From Thunnus maccoyii (lineage: Eukaryota; Chordata; Actinopteri; Scombriformes; Scombridae), in NCBI RefSeq assembly GCF_910596095.1, contig NC_056544.1:11331155-11395154 (forward strand): a DNA stretch of 64,000 nt, read 5' to 3'. Below are positions 1 through 13,110 of this stretch, in pieces. Each line of letters begins with the position of its first letter. Within the stretch, counting starts at the first letter, position 1. Under the pieces are notes generated by a model. That model was not told where the DNA came from, made no database searches, and worked only from the letters and a program-made list of their open reading frames with translations. The translations under genes were made by a program, and so were the position numbers.

Positions 1-155
1 TGGAGATCCAAAAATCCAAACATTCATAACAGTAACTGCGGTTCACTAAGCACTGTAGCCTGAGGGAACACACATCAGATATAACTAAAGTGTTGACATA
101 CTGAGATGTAACAATAGTATAAGATATAATCTGTTTATGATAGTTCGAGACTCAC

Positions 156-3100
156 CATGCTAGCAAGTGCGAGCAGCGTTGTCTGGACCTGTGTCATGTT
201 GCCATTCTCAAACAGGTCGTTGGCTTCAAAGATATCATGAGGCTTCAGTCCATACGTTGTGGTGGCTTTGATGAAGTTGGTCAGGTTCTCCAGCTAAAAA
301 CCACACCAATATAAACGGTTTAAACAAGATCAACACTGTTTGTACAGGATTTAAAATGAATGAGGTGTGATCATTTCTCTGTACGCATTTCATCTTAAAT
401 GTTCCTATTAACAAAAAGCAGTCATATATCTGTAAAAAAACATGTGTCTCAATCTCAAATCTCAAACAGGGCACTGAGTTTACTGTGACTGGTTACACCT
501 TAGTAAAGAAACCAGTTTAAGACGCTGCTATAAGCAGTGGCTGTAAAAGCAAGCAAATGCAAGTATAACCATGACCTCGCATGATTCAATGTACCAACAT
601 CCCAATTGGTAGAAAATGATCAAAGCACAACATGACAGCACAAGGAGCTATTTGGTAACAACGTACAAAAGCACGTCTCTGATTGCATGAACCATCATCA
701 CTGGTGTCAATGAACCAGTGCTACAAAAATAAATAAAGTGACATCATCTCTATGCGGTTAACATGATCTCACCGCACCCTCAATTAGCTGAAAAACATGA
801 GCAATCAACTAACTCACCTGATGCCAGTTCAGCGCTGACTTGTTGATCTTTTTCACAGAGCCTGGCTGAAGCTTGTTGATAAGACTGAGAATGAAAGGAG
901 GAAAATGTTTCAAATTTCCAAACAATTGTACGTATTAAAAACAGATGATCAAGGCTCTCATGCCACAGTGGAATGGGAATTTTTTTTAATCTCTACTTAC
1001 TCGCACAGGATTACTCCATTCTTCAGGCCTTTCTGGAAGTCAGGGCCGATGGAGGTGCCGGTGATGTCCTCAATCCAGATCCTCAGCTCCTCTTCCTTTT
1101 GAGGGTCGTACTTCTGTGCGATCTGTTCGGGCAGAGTGATCAAAGGTCACGTGTGTTCCACCAGCAGCGATAATGGCCGGTAGGATATTTTTTTAGTAAA
1201 TGAATTCACTTATTCACAGACTGTCACAAACCACCCACACAAACCACTAAAGAGCCTTTATGAGAAGAAGAAAACTCAAGACACACCACCAATAACCGAG
1301 CCGCATCTATAATGACAGAACTGCGGATAATTATACATCACAAAACCAGTCTGTCCTCAAAAGTTTATTTTGACTGCATGCAATCATGTTTCACGGTCAC
1401 CCTTATTTTTCACTTTGCCTCGACATAGTTTGCTCTGTGTACTCAGAGTTTTTTGTCTTTTTCAGCCCTCATAAATAAGAAGGTGACACTGACATGACCA
1501 AACACACACACACACAAGTTTGTGCAGTTATCCCTGTTAAGACATTGCATTGACTTCCATTTATCGTGGATAGCCTAACCATAACCTTAGAAATGATGTT
1601 TTGCCTCATTAGGACTGGGTTTTGGTCCCCATGAGGTCTAAAGGTCCCGACAAAGTCGATGTTTATACCGGAAAAGGTCCCAAAGAGGTAACAAAAACGC
1701 ACACTCACACACACACGGATATCCTGTTTTGTAAACTGCTAAATTCTCCCCTGAAGCGCAGGAAGGCAGTTGCTGACAAGAGGAGGGTGTGTTTGAAGGG
1801 GCTTAACATGGCACAAAGATTGACTTTCAGTTCTGGTTGTCACTACTGAGGTGCTACTTAGATTTATAAGCGTTTCTCTATTGATGACAGAGGTGTGAGG
1901 AATTCTAAAAGGAGGCCATTCAGGAAGAGCTTTATGACTACACAAACAACAGTTCAGTTAAATGTGTGACTGGCTGGAAAGCAGAAATGAAAGGACAAAA
2001 AAATTTTTAAAAAAATTCATTGACTTGAACTGAAACAGGTATACATTTCTTCTCTCTTCTCAAAGGATAAAAGTGTTGAATGAGCTCCGTGCAAACTCAC
2101 AACCAACTAACAATCTCTCTCTGTCCAGAGGCCAGTGAGAAACTCAACCTACTATATACATAAAAGTTGGCTGCACTGGGCTCACAGCTGGTTGTGCTCT
2201 TAAGGAATGTCTGTCTTCTAATTACATTTCCTTCATTCAGTTATCCCCATATTAAAAACAACACTGGGCTATTTTAATTGCCCACAAAGAGTCTTACAGA
2301 TGTAATTTACAGAGACAAGCTGAACACAAGGAATTTACCCCACAGTGCTCGAATAAAAGAGCTGAATGAAGCAGCGAGGGTATGCAACTGTGCGTGTCGA
2401 TCCGATGAATGAATACGGAGAGTGGTGACATTCAAAAAAGAAAAAAAAGTTGCATATGGCATATGCAGCCAGCTTAATAAGCAAAAGCAAAGGTGGTGTG
2501 GGTGGGCAGGGGGGGGTGTTGTAAATCCTTAAATGCTTCACATTTCACGGTAGAGGCTACGTCACTGATGGCAGGAAATACCACTGACTCAAGTCAGCAT
2601 CTCTTTAGCCCTCCCTTCAAGGCCATCACTGCCAACAGACAGAGGAAATCTACATGTTTTCTTTACGTCCGGCACATGTTGTTCTGTGGAGGTTTGGGGA
2701 GGGGACGTGACCCTTTCTCTCCCATACAAGGGCAGAGCCAAGGAATGCAGATAAAAAAATAAATAAATCAGCTGAAGGTGAAGGAGGTAAAGAAACTCTG
2801 GTTGGTGTGTGTGTGAAGGCAGAAGAAGCAAAACCAAAGATCTCTGCAACTTAAACCACATTTACCACTTTTGGGTGTGAGAGAATACAACAGAGTTAAA
2901 AGAAGGCATGTTTTTGACAAAGTTAAGACAGCCTTACTGGTAATACATGAATGAACAGTGAGTTATTACACAGCAACAACAGTTTATCCCTTAACTTCAA
3001 AAAAAAAGGGAACAATTCCCAAGGTTATGCAGCTCAGTGTGATACACAATAACGTGGTTAGGAAAAATAATCTCCAGCATCAGGCCTGGTATTTTAAGTG

Positions 3101-3980
3101 GATCCGGGTGTGCAGAGATCTTTGCAGGTCTACATTAACAGGGTGCTTTCCTCATCAAGGCCGCACACACACACTGAAGTTACACATTACCGAAGAGGTT
3201 GGGGTCATTTTTGGGGACTCGTCTTGGTTTGTGTGACTTCAGTCAAACATGGTGATTTATTTCAACAGAATGAAAACTGGAAAAACTTTCCTCCCTGCAT
3301 TGATCGGACATGATTTAGGCGAATAAAAAGTTGAACTATGAGAAACAGCACGATACCTTACCGCAAGGGGGGGCTTGCTATTCCGCACAAGCAATAAAAA
3401 AAAAAGATTCAGGGAAGGGCAATAACGAGGATGGATGGCATCCAAGCCAGGGACTAATAGGTGAATTACATTATCTGCTAATGCGGGTCACAACGCCGGG
3501 CAACAAGATGCACAGGGGACAGAGTACAGCTAGAAACGGGGATCACACTTTTGCCACAACGACATACTTCTTTGCCAGGAGGGACAACGCCCATAGTCTT
3601 TTTTAAGTGAGTCTCCTGCGTGTGTACGGGGAGAAATATACTGATATCTATTGTGCTTGTCAAGAGCTACAACTTGCAGATGAATATATACTTTGCAAAG
3701 TCAATATACTCAAAATTAAGTTTCGTTAAAGTTGGAGTCTTTATCTTTTAAAAAAAAATCTCATTAAATCTCTGCACACTATCTTCTCATTTACTTGACT
3801 ATCTTGTGAACCTGAGCACGCACTTCAAAATGGAGGCCAGGTGACTCCTATACATAAGCACGATGACTGGATGAAGTTTGATACAACTTTCCGTGATTAA
3901 TACGTAAAAGTAAGTGTACGCACCTTGTTTTTGACCTCCGCAGACAGTCCGTATGCAGGACCTTTGTTAAAGCTCGCCAT
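156..3980 (-). CDS. cnn2: Calponin (cnn2-like), N-terminal part, gene runs off the left edge
   Basis: Calponins are actin-binding proteins of smooth muscle and other contractile cells that restrain actomyosin. Four minus-strand coding exons join in phase: 3924-3980 (start, [19 protein letters not shown]), 1001-1122, 818-884 and 156-293, giving 129 residues. They carry the conserved N-terminus and nearly the whole calponin-homology domain (about residues 25-129), including [22 protein letters not shown] and [19 protein letters not shown]. All junctions have GT donors and AG acceptors. The C-terminal calponin repeats must lie left of position 156. Paralogue choice: NMTQVQ, YDPQKE and [11 protein letters not shown] point to CNN2 (CNN1 usually has NHTQVQ), whereas GPAYGL and LLALASM are CNN1-like. 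The family is certain; the symbol is tentative. Positions 1-155 are intron. Confidence 0.92.
1480..1712. repeat. Dispersed fish repeat in calponin intron 1, flanked by CA/GT tracts
   Basis: Contains 'ttgacttccatt', 'cctaaccataacc' and 'ggtccccatgagg', flanked on both sides by short (CA)n tracts. I recognise this arrangement as a high-copy sequence in fish introns; the family name is not known to me. Intron 1 (1123-3923) otherwise shows no coding signal. Confidence 0.5.
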
Positions 3981-4214
3981 TGTCAGAGAATTGAGATGTT
4001 TCTGTCTGAGTGGAAAAAAAGACACCTACTTGAGAATAAAAACTGCGCTAAATTATCTTGGACTTTCTCTTCCAATGAAACCTCGGAGTGAACTAAATAC
4101 TTCCTTTCTCTTTTACGGCCGCCAATTAGAGCGCTCCCACGGTTTCTACCAAAGATGGTGGATTCAAGAGTCAAGATAGTTCACCACTGTGGTTCACCTG
4201 AGTATGTATGGATG

Positions 4215-4500
4215 TTGGTGATTAAGTCAACTCAAGTTCAATTCAGAGGGGCTTTATTGGCATGAAGGTTTCAAGGACAATGTTGCCAAAGCATCAGTTT
4301 GTCCAAATATTTGGACAGTAATGTGAGCATTAAGACAACATTAAGATTAATATCCCTCATCAATATTCAACCCAGGACAGAACCTGTTAGCTTTTGGGTG
4401 CATGAAATAGCTCCATGTGCATTTGATAAGTGTATCTCAAAGTGGGGTCTGGGGACCCCCAGGGGTCCTTGAGGGGATTCCAGGGGGTCCCCAGCAAAAA
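4215..4500. repeat. Retroelement-like tail fragment plus GGGTCC-rich repeat, upstream of calponin
   Basis: At 4228-4300 the phrase 'caattcagaggggctttattggcatgaag...ttgccaaagca' resembles a common 3' tail of fish retroelements. It is followed at 4440-4500 by a G/C-rich stretch with alternating GGGTCC and GGACCC blocks, also typical of dispersed fish repeats. Identification is from memory only. Confidence 0.4.
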
Positions 4501-5728
4501 GGGGTATAATTTCTTTTCACTGTATTTCCATCCATAAGTAACACAATGACAGAATGTATGACTGTTCTGGTCATGAGTTTCATACACTTTCTACAATAAA
4601 ACATCTAAAAGCAGAAATCTTATCAGATGGGAACCCTGGGACACAATCGGGTAAGCAGGTAATTGAATAAATAAAATATGACAAATCATTCCAAAAAGTT
4701 GAGTGCAATACACATTGCATTATTCATAATACGCACACTGGACACATTATGCAGACATGAGAAGTCGGTGTGTAGTGGCTGGGATTTGTCGATCCAGGAA
4801 CAAATGTCACCAAATTGCTGCTTTTCTCTGGAGCTGGAGCACATTGACGCTGGGAAGTAGGACAGTGGTTTATCCTAACAAGTTGACACAGAAAAACACA
4901 CCATTACATGAGTCAGGTCACCACCAATACAGTGGCTGTGAACCACAATTTCCCCAGTTTAAGTCTGGCCAAGGACCTTTGTAGCATGTTGTCCCCCATC
5001 TCTCTCTCCTCTCATCTCTTTCTACAGCTGCTTCACTAATTAAGATAAAAAACTTGGGAGCAGGTGTGTTGTTCTATAGAAATCCTCTTTTTGGTTTCTG
5101 GTTGAAATTGAGGCGATTTACAACCTCTGTATTTCTAAAAATCCTAGCTACATCCCAGTACACTGGTTGCTAATTTTTAAAATGTGAAGACGCATTTTCA
5201 CAGCATGTAGGTTACATGAGCTGCTTTTTGAAGCACCTGATTGAGACACTTTTCATAATTAGCCCAATCTACTTATCTTCATTGATTTATAATATTAATA
5301 TATGTTTATTGTGCATGTGTCTAATTAAATGTACTTTGTCAGGCTCTTAATGTTGCCCCATTCATAGAGATTTGTTAAAGAGCTTTCACTTCACCTTAAA
5401 AACATCCGATATCAAGTTACTGTAGATACTGGGTGAGCTATAAGCTTAAAATATATACAAAGATAATACTGGAAGGCACAACAGATGTCATAAAGAGTTA
5501 TATAGACTATATTACAGACTATAAACCTGCACTCAGAATAACAGACTTGATAAGAAACCATTCATTCATTCCTATTATAATCTTTTACGAGTTCCAGCGA
5601 CTACGGAAGTGCGCAGACAGGAGTCCTCTTGGTTATCCTGTGTACTCTTTGGTCATATGCTTCGTTAATCGATCCTAGGCTCCACCTTTCCCCTTCTCTT
5701 CCTTAGGTCGCGATTGATATCAAAAACT

Positions 5729-5738
5729 CCTTATATGG
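5729..5738. promoter_or_regulatory. Canonical CArG box (candidate SRF site) upstream of calponin
   Basis: The sequence is CCTTATATGG, a perfect CC(A/T)6GG. It lies about 1.75 kb upstream of the calponin start codon (the gene reads leftwards). SRF/myocardin control of calponin and other contractile genes through CArG boxes is well known; that this particular box is used is inference. Confidence 0.4.
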
Positions 5739-8700
5739 AAGGAAACTTCCCAAATTCCTGAATGGTGGGAGTGATCCACAGGTCCCACCCTGCATACCAG
5801 ACGCGCAGCGGACCAGACAGATTGTCGCACTTTCTTGAGTCACTGTTGAGAAAAAAAAAGTTTGGAGGAACTAAACTAAGCACAATGAGCTACTGAGCTG
5901 ACGTAATGTCGGAGCTATGGACTGTAGATAACAAATAGCCTACAACTTCTCGCATGCCAGGAGTTGTAAAGCTTATCAGAGTAACGTGTCTACAGATGAA
6001 CAACCGGGCTGCTCCCATCTCTATAAATCAATGACATAATTTATAACAGTAAGTAACAATCGCAAAGAAGCGTTTACTTTCTTTTGTGTCATTCAATCTC
6101 ACACTGGAACAAGAAGTCCAACTCTAACTCTTATGTTGCCATCCTGGAATTAAAAAGCAATCACTTTCAAATAGAAAACCATCATTATATTTAAATACGG
6201 GGTCCTGTGCCAGGGCTGCATCTTTTAAAAAAAAAAAAAAAGTAACACCAGTGTTAAAATGTTACAGACTTGGAGCAACAGTCTCACTATCACTGTCTCT
6301 TTTGTAACTGAATAATGATAACATGATTCTATGACAATGTAACTTTATTGATTGTTCATCCTAACATGAACATCTGGAGAAATAACCACAAATCATATAG
6401 CTGATAGATAGCTGTGGTTTTTGGGTGCCCCTTAAAGTAACGCCAATGTATATTTTCTAAAAGGAGGCCTTTTCACTGTGGCACATACTCGGTTGTTTTT
6501 CCAGACCAGCCCTAATCTCATTATGGACGACAGTGCTACTAGTCAGGATGGGAGCCATTGGCTATTGACACTAAGGACACTGAAATGGCCCTAACAGGCA
6601 TTTGTTTCACCTAGTCTGGTTCCATGGTTGCATTTAGTGAATTCTTACACACCTGAATAAAAGTGATTTGTATTGCTGTGTGCTAAAGTCATGAGTATGT
6701 TTGACGTTGGGGAGCTTCTGTTTGAGGGGTTTGAAGCTGAAAACCAGTTACCTGAGGGCACTAAAATTATATACTAAAAGCTGCTCTAATCTGAAGACAT
6801 TTCATGAAATGATCTACAAAGCAGTGTCAGAAAGCATTTTTTTTGGTTGTTGTTGTAACTGTGTGCTAGCGAGAGCGTGATGTTTTCTTATCAACCAATC
6901 AACACATCAGCAGATTTTGATGAATTGCACAACCTCAAGCTGACAGTGTGTTTTTGGCTTAGTTGGGAACCAAACAAGACAAGACTGGATAGGAATAATG
7001 ATATCAGCCCAGGTGTCTCTCCTTAAGTCTCTGATGGGGTGTCTGGTCAAAAACAGCTGTATTTCTGAGCGTAGGTGTAGTGAGTACATCATACAGGTGT
7101 GCAGAGGACTGATTCAGAGTCTCAGAGTAAATGCACCCGAGGGAACAACAGTTACTCATCCTGAGATCTGTAATGAGGTGACATCAGCTCACTGAGTCAG
7201 AGCAGGGAGTGACGTAGTTAGGATCAAACGTTTAGACTAATGATGCTAATAAAGGTGTCACTTTTAAATACACAAGGCCATATTTTACTGTCACACGTAG
7301 GTGTCCACAGACGGAAAACAATCTAAATGTTTGGTAGGATTGTTTTATTTAAAAATATGGGGCCTGATATCATTTATGGAAATAGAAAAAGGACAAGCCT
7401 GATCAAACAATTCCCACTGAACTGCAATTACTCTTAACATCTCAAGCTTACATAACACACTGATGCAGACAAAGGAGGCAAATGGACAATGTGCACCCCC
7501 ATATGGATGAACTGGGTAAGTACAACAAATTACGGCATAATGCAACTTAGTACAGTGAAGCTCAAAATAAAAAGGCAGAAGTGTACAAAGCTCAGACCGA
7601 CCCGTTTAGTTTCAACAGGGCAAAAACCTTCAAGGATGTTCACAATTGTTAAACACGATGTGTCATAAATTCACGGAACTCTAAAAGACGCACAAGTCAG
7701 TCGACTGAGCTGAAGAATTAGATCATTTTATTTTTCAAACAATTGAGAGATGTTAAACACTGAACAAATAAAGATGCCCCAGTCAAAACTCCAGAAAACA
7801 GATTCTTATCAACCAGTTGTAGCACTTTCCTTTATTGCCAGCTGTGTTGTTGTTGTTGTGCAGTTTCTCATTGTCTGCAGCGTCACCCTCACTAAATCAG
7901 TGTGTACAAAAAAAGTAACAGAAATGGTGCATATACCAGCGTCATACTGATCGTGGGATTTGGAGTTCTCGCACATAAAGCCGGCTCCAAGGACAGGCGT
8001 GTTTTATGCGGAAGCAAATCCAGATTTACCGTTTACCAAGGCACATTGGTAGGGATGAATGACTGAAAGAATGAATGAGTAGAGAGGCTGCGGCAGAAGC
8101 CAATCTTAACAGGTCATGTGAGAAAACGTGGTAGTGACTGGTGAGTATAAAGGGAAATCGAAATCAAGTATTAATTGTTTGTCACATGGAAAATGGCAAT
8201 AATCAGATGCACACTGCTTTCTCTCTCCCTTTTTTTGTTGTACTTAAAAAATGGAAGCAAACAAAATGCTGCTAAATATTTTTCAAAACCATCAAATGCA
8301 GCTGCAAGAACTTGAATTGTGTCTGAAACTGAACAAACTATATGGGCACATAACTGTAACATTGTGGGAACATCAGTCACTATTCACACTTTAATCAAGT
8401 CAGGGATGAAATGACCAACAAGTTGTCAACTTACAAACAAGTGCAAAGAGGTCTCAATCCTGTACATTCACTAAGGCTGTTTAACTTGTAGAAAAATCTC
8501 GAAGGAATTCCAAAAGGCAAAAAGGATCTAAAGGAATGGAGACAGAGTGAATTCCAGCATTCAAACATTTCCTTGTTTTTGTCTCGAAAATGCAATTATT
8601 GATCAGCACCACCTAATTTGACATTCTTTCATATTTTAGGCTTGAGAGAGAACTAGTGGGTGGCGAGAGGTTCTCAAATTTTCAATTAGCACCACACTAC

Positions 8701-9685
8701 TTTGATGGAACAATTGGAAACCAAATATTTAATCCAGAATAAATTTCTTCTTGAGTTGAGATGGCATGGACATGGGAGCTGTGTGATGAGACGGAGAGAG
8801 CGAAAGGGTGTGAAGGGTGGAGTATGGAATGTTGATGACCGAATGGACTGGCCGATCTTAAAGAAAGACCACGCAAAAAACATTTGTATGCCCCCCCTTT
8901 TACACTATAGATCAGGCCGGCGACATTGTGATGCGGAAAAGAGAAAAGAAAAGGAGATCTATATGTTTTTGAACATCTGGTTTTGATGAATGTCCCATAA
9001 ATGAACTGGTCAAAATAAATAGATGTATACATGATAAGAAATTTATAATTTACTCTTTATATCTCACATAAAGCTTCTTGTAACTGCCGAATATGCTCCA
9101 GTATTTCACACTCTGGACATGTTCAGCTCTACCTGTGCTAGATGAACTCTATCGACACCTTTCTGGGCACCAACATGGCGGCCTGGACAGGACAGCTAAA
9201 CCCCAGCCTTCCCTCAAATTCAACCCTAGATTGTAATTCCTCATTAGAAACTAAAAGGTAAAAAAATACGGACAGTATTATCAAGTGAGCCTGAAATAGT
9301 GGTACAATTCAGAACATTGAAAATTCACATCGAAACATTGTTTCTGGTTGCCATGGATAATTCTGTCCTCTTTTTTTTGTCTTCTGTTAGTAGCAGCACT
9401 CTGCAACTAGGGCCTCGTCATTCCTGTGGCTTTCAGTTTGAAAAATAAAACAGAAACAGCCCTTGGTATCACAAACTCAACTATTCTTTTAATCTTTACT
9501 CTTTTTATACCAAAATCTCAATAGATTATCACAGAAAGAGGAAGAGGCATGGGGGGGCAGGGGGGGAGTTTAGCAGGCCTGGCTTTTGCCAAACTCACAG
9601 TGGACAAACAAAATCACAAAGTATCTTTGTCTCTGTGGGGAGACGAACACAGGAGTGGAAAAGGACAGCAACCTTCCCAAACCCG

Positions 9686-12600
9686 TCAGTCTAGGCAAAC
9701 ATATGGCAGGATGTTCAATTTGCTTTCATCCCCGTGAGGGTCCAATGATATGCACTCTGTCCAATCAAACCAGGTGCCCTTGGTGTCATAACAACCGTTC
9801 ACCCCCGGCCAGTGCTGTGTATGTATCCTGTCCAGGTCCTCATCCGTCACCTCTCGGCTGACGCCCGGTAAATCCCCTACTAAGTTGTCCGTCTGCAGAA
9901 CGTGCGTCTTCCTCGACTCCTTGGTTTCCTGTTCTTCCCTTTTCAGATACTGGGACATGAAAAAGTGTGCACTAGGGGCCTGGACCCCCGAGGAGGTGAG
10001 CACATTGCTCTGAAGGTTCAAGTAGGACTGGATGATTTCATTTCTGGACAGCTCCTTCCAGTTCGTCTGGTGAAAAGGGTTAGGGCTGGGACCTGGAGCT
10101 GTGGCCGTGGCCGTGGCCGTAGCCGTAGCCGTAGCCGTAGCCGTGGTCGTAGCCGAGGCCGTAGCCGAGGCCGTGGCCATGGCAGCGGCAGCGGGCTGTT
10201 GTACAGTGCTTTCAGTTCTCTGCCTAGACTCAGCAGGGTCAGGAGTGGGGGCTTCCTCTGTTTGAGAAGGTTCTTTATGTACCAGGGGTTTTATCTGACC
10301 TGTGACAGGGTCAAATGTTAGTCTGCGTTCTTTTAACCGTACTGGTTTAGTCGTGTCCTCTATTTTCTGGCCATCTAAGTTGACAGAGTAGTCTCTAGAC
10401 CTGTACTTCCTCCGTTTATGCTCTGAGTTGGGGATTGTTGCCCCATCTGTGTCATCAGACACAGCCATGGCTACCTCAGGTGTCGGCCTGTGTAGTTCTG
10501 AGTTGTGTTGGGGGTGAGAGGGTGGGGGGGAGACTGATGGGGATTCCAGTGTTGCAGATATGTCTTGTGGTGGGCAATGAGAAGGGACATCTGACGAACT
10601 GGCCCAGTGCATTGAAGACCTATGAGAAGAGTGTGGCAGCTTGTCAGCGTAAGATGCTTGAGCTGGGGAGGATACAGACTGGGACAAAGGAAGGGGAGAA
10701 TTTCTAGGGGATGGGCTTGGGATAGATGTTCCTTTCGGTGTGTATGCCGCAGAGCGCTTGGTCACGGTGTCTTGCTTCGTGCTCCTTGGACTGGTAGTGA
10801 GGCCACGGGGACTTTTGGCTTGATAATACCCGCCTCCTCCTCCTCCATCATCCATTCTGGCCTGCTGCATCACAGCAACCTTGATTAAAGAGGAAGTGCT
10901 AGGTAGTTTGGCCACTCCAGGGGAGCTGGGGCGAGGCTTGACAGCGTTTACTGGAATTCTGTTGATTTTATCATTGTCAAGGTGCTCTATGCGAGATCTG
11001 TCAGGGGACGGGACGACCTCCTGGTCAGGCAGGGTATCAGGGCTTCCTGCAATCCCATTGGTGGGTGGCGGTGAAACAGAGTTATCATATGACATCTTGG
11101 AGATTTTTTCTGGTAAGTGCACTCCACTGTCTCTGTTCTCTGCTCGGCGCTTGCGACTGCTTGATTTCTCAGCTTTTGGTGAATATGTGTTGTGAACATC
11201 ATTTCTGGTTTTGACTTCAGGGACCCCCTTCCCTGACACAGAGATGTCAGGCGGAGGGGCTTCTGTTCTGCAGGGATGAGAACTGCCATTGGTAGACCCA
11301 GGGACACTCGCAGCCACAGCAGGCCCAGGCTCAATCAGCTTTTGCCAGTTTCGTAAGAGTTTCTTAGCACGCTTGGCAAGGTCTTCATCCTTGGTCTTCT
11401 TTCGTACATCATTGATCAGTTTTCCTAGTCGAGTTTCCTAATGAATAATGTGTGTGAGAGTTAGAGAGAAATCAAGCAACCCAATTTCTACATGAAAAAG
11501 TAGTTCACAGAGAGTCAATTGTCTTACCTCAAGTGCTTCTTTGGTGATAGGATACTTTTCGAGACCGGAAATAACCTCTAATACGACCACCATATTGCAT
11601 ATCTGCAGGGGGGGGACAAACACAAACATTTTGTATTATTTCACCTGCTCTCTCAATGCAAAAAACGGTACTTGTCCAAAACCACAATTCACAGAGTTTG
11701 GCAGTAGAAGACATAGTTAAATAAGAATTTTAATCACAATATAGCCACACTAAGGAAAATAATACAAGTGGGTAACACAGACACGACTACTAAGTGTCAT
11801 AAATGAATGTGATATATAGAAAAACTCCAGTATTTGGACGAATAGAAAACCACTGAATCGTGTCTGCAACGTGTAGAGTGTGGGGGCAAGTTAGCTTACG
11901 ACGAGCTAGGAAACATTAGCTTGTCTCTCTGCTACAGAGCGACGTTGAAAAGTAAAGATGGCAAAGTGTCAGCTCAAAAATCCTTCATCATTGCATGCGC
12001 TAAGACAAACGTGTGGCATTTGAGCAAAAACGGGCATTAAAATTAACTAATTTTAATTTAAACTAGTTTATTATCATGTCGACAAAGTCCACCAGTGTCC
12101 AAGTGTCGACAGAGTTACCTGTGGTAGCTGATTTGGCTGCCGCTAGCGTTTAACTAACTTGAGAGGGAAGGGTCTGACTATTTCCTAAAACGTAGCTACA
12201 GCTATCCAAGCTACGAGTTAGCTAACTACCTCCCACACTTCGTTAACAAGGGACTGTTGACGTGAAACGCTCCACAGCGAAGCTCTGACCACTCCATAAA
12301 ACATAAAGATGGTATTATAGTTAAATACGTATTCTCAGGGAGCGTGTTTGTTATGTTTATTACATAAAGTTACCGTTAAATACGGTGTAACGGCTAGGCT
12401 AGCAGCTAGCATGCTACATAAACCAGCTAACGCCAGTTTGCTGTCTAACCAACCTAAGGCTGCTGCTAAGTTAGCTTTGCGAGCTGTCACCTCCACAGAT
12501 TCATCGTCTCTCCTTTCTTTCGCAGACATTTACCTGCTATATGGGTGCTGACCCAAAACGTAAAGCATTTTTTAACACATTAAACTGGTAACTGTCGGGA

Positions 12601-12741
12601 TATAGAGCCTGGTTGAGTTTACCGGAGGGCAGGTAAACAAGCTAAAGCTAGCCAGCTAGCCTCACTCACATTGCTCTGACTGTCCACGGCCCGCAGCAGC
12701 CGGTCCTTCATCTGCTGCGGGGTTGCCGGGGCCGTTGTCAT
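9686..12741 (-). CDS. med26: Mediator complex subunit 26 (complete)
   Basis: MED26 is a metazoan Mediator subunit that links Mediator to RNA polymerase II and recruits elongation factors through its TFIIS N-terminal-like domain. Three coding exons, 12670-12741, 11528-11602 and 9686-11437, join in phase to give 632 residues (human about 600). Residues 1-90 form the helical TFIIS-N domain (SNICNMVVVLEVISGLEKYP, then TRLGKLINDVRKKTK). A long Ser/Pro-rich linker follows, then the C-terminal Mediator-binding part with NWKELSRNEIIQSYL and the hallmark end DPHGDESKLNILPYVCLD. The start at 12741 (MTTAPATPQQ) was preferred over an in-frame ATG at 12816 because it matches the vertebrate N-terminus. An Ala/Thr repeat at about residues 460-496 is unusual. 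Confidence 0.97.
10093..10196 (-). repeat. Coding hexanucleotide repeat in med26 (Ala-Thr tract)
   Basis: On the plus strand the unit is GCCGTG/GCCGTA, repeated imperfectly; in med26 it encodes alternating Ala-Thr with some Ser. The tract lies in the disordered linker just before the conserved C-terminal region, and nothing comparable occurs in human MED26 as I remember it. The unit length (6 nt) keeps the frame under expansion or contraction. Confidence 0.8.
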
Positions 12742-13110
12742 CGCCTGTTCGGTGCGATCCGGAGGATGGAGGGAGGAATCCTCCAAAATGAAAACCGGGT
12801 GACAATGGTGACTCAAAAGCCGCTGTGGTGACTCGTCAGGCGTCCGTACAGCATATTTCTGCGTGTCTCCTGTAAGGTAGACGGCTCAGTTTATCTCACA
12901 TGGAGCATGAAGTGTGTGTGTATGTGCGCTGTGTTGGCCGTTAGCTGCTGCCTGCTCGGCGCTGTGGTAACTCACTACCAGCTGCTGGATCTCTCCACGG
13001 CCTCCTGCTGCATGATGGGATACGATGTAGTTTGACGTCTGCACGTAAAACCAAGTAAACATCCCTCTGACGGTGTTTCGGTTTAACGAGTGACCGTGTT
13101 AACTGGGGAC
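12742..13110 (-). promoter_or_regulatory. med26 5' UTR and promoter region
   Basis: Sequence immediately upstream of the med26 start is richer in G+C and CpG than its surroundings (for example around 12,700-12,780 and 12,930-13,030), as expected for a housekeeping promoter. No TATA box is evident. The exact start of transcription cannot be read from the sequence. Confidence 0.5.

Larger units (their letters stand above)
3981..9685. other. Spacer between calponin 5' end and med26 3' end; no gene seen
   Basis: About 5.7 kb. The right end should hold the med26 3' UTR and the left end the calponin promoter. Open frames here are short, lack family resemblance and overlap simple sequence. No RNA gene was recognised. 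Contents otherwise are the repeats at 4.2-4.5 kb, the CArG box at 5.73 kb and an A-run near 6,228-6,241. Confidence 0.6.

Noticed and set aside
12742..12816. In-frame upstream ATG extending med26 by 25 residues
   Set aside because: The vertebrate protein starts at the MTxAPAxPQQ position; the extension lacks conservation as far as I can recall.
12995..13035. ZNF143-like motif in the med26 promoter
   Set aside because: The two halves (ACTACA and TCCCA..ATGC) are present but 3 nt too far apart.
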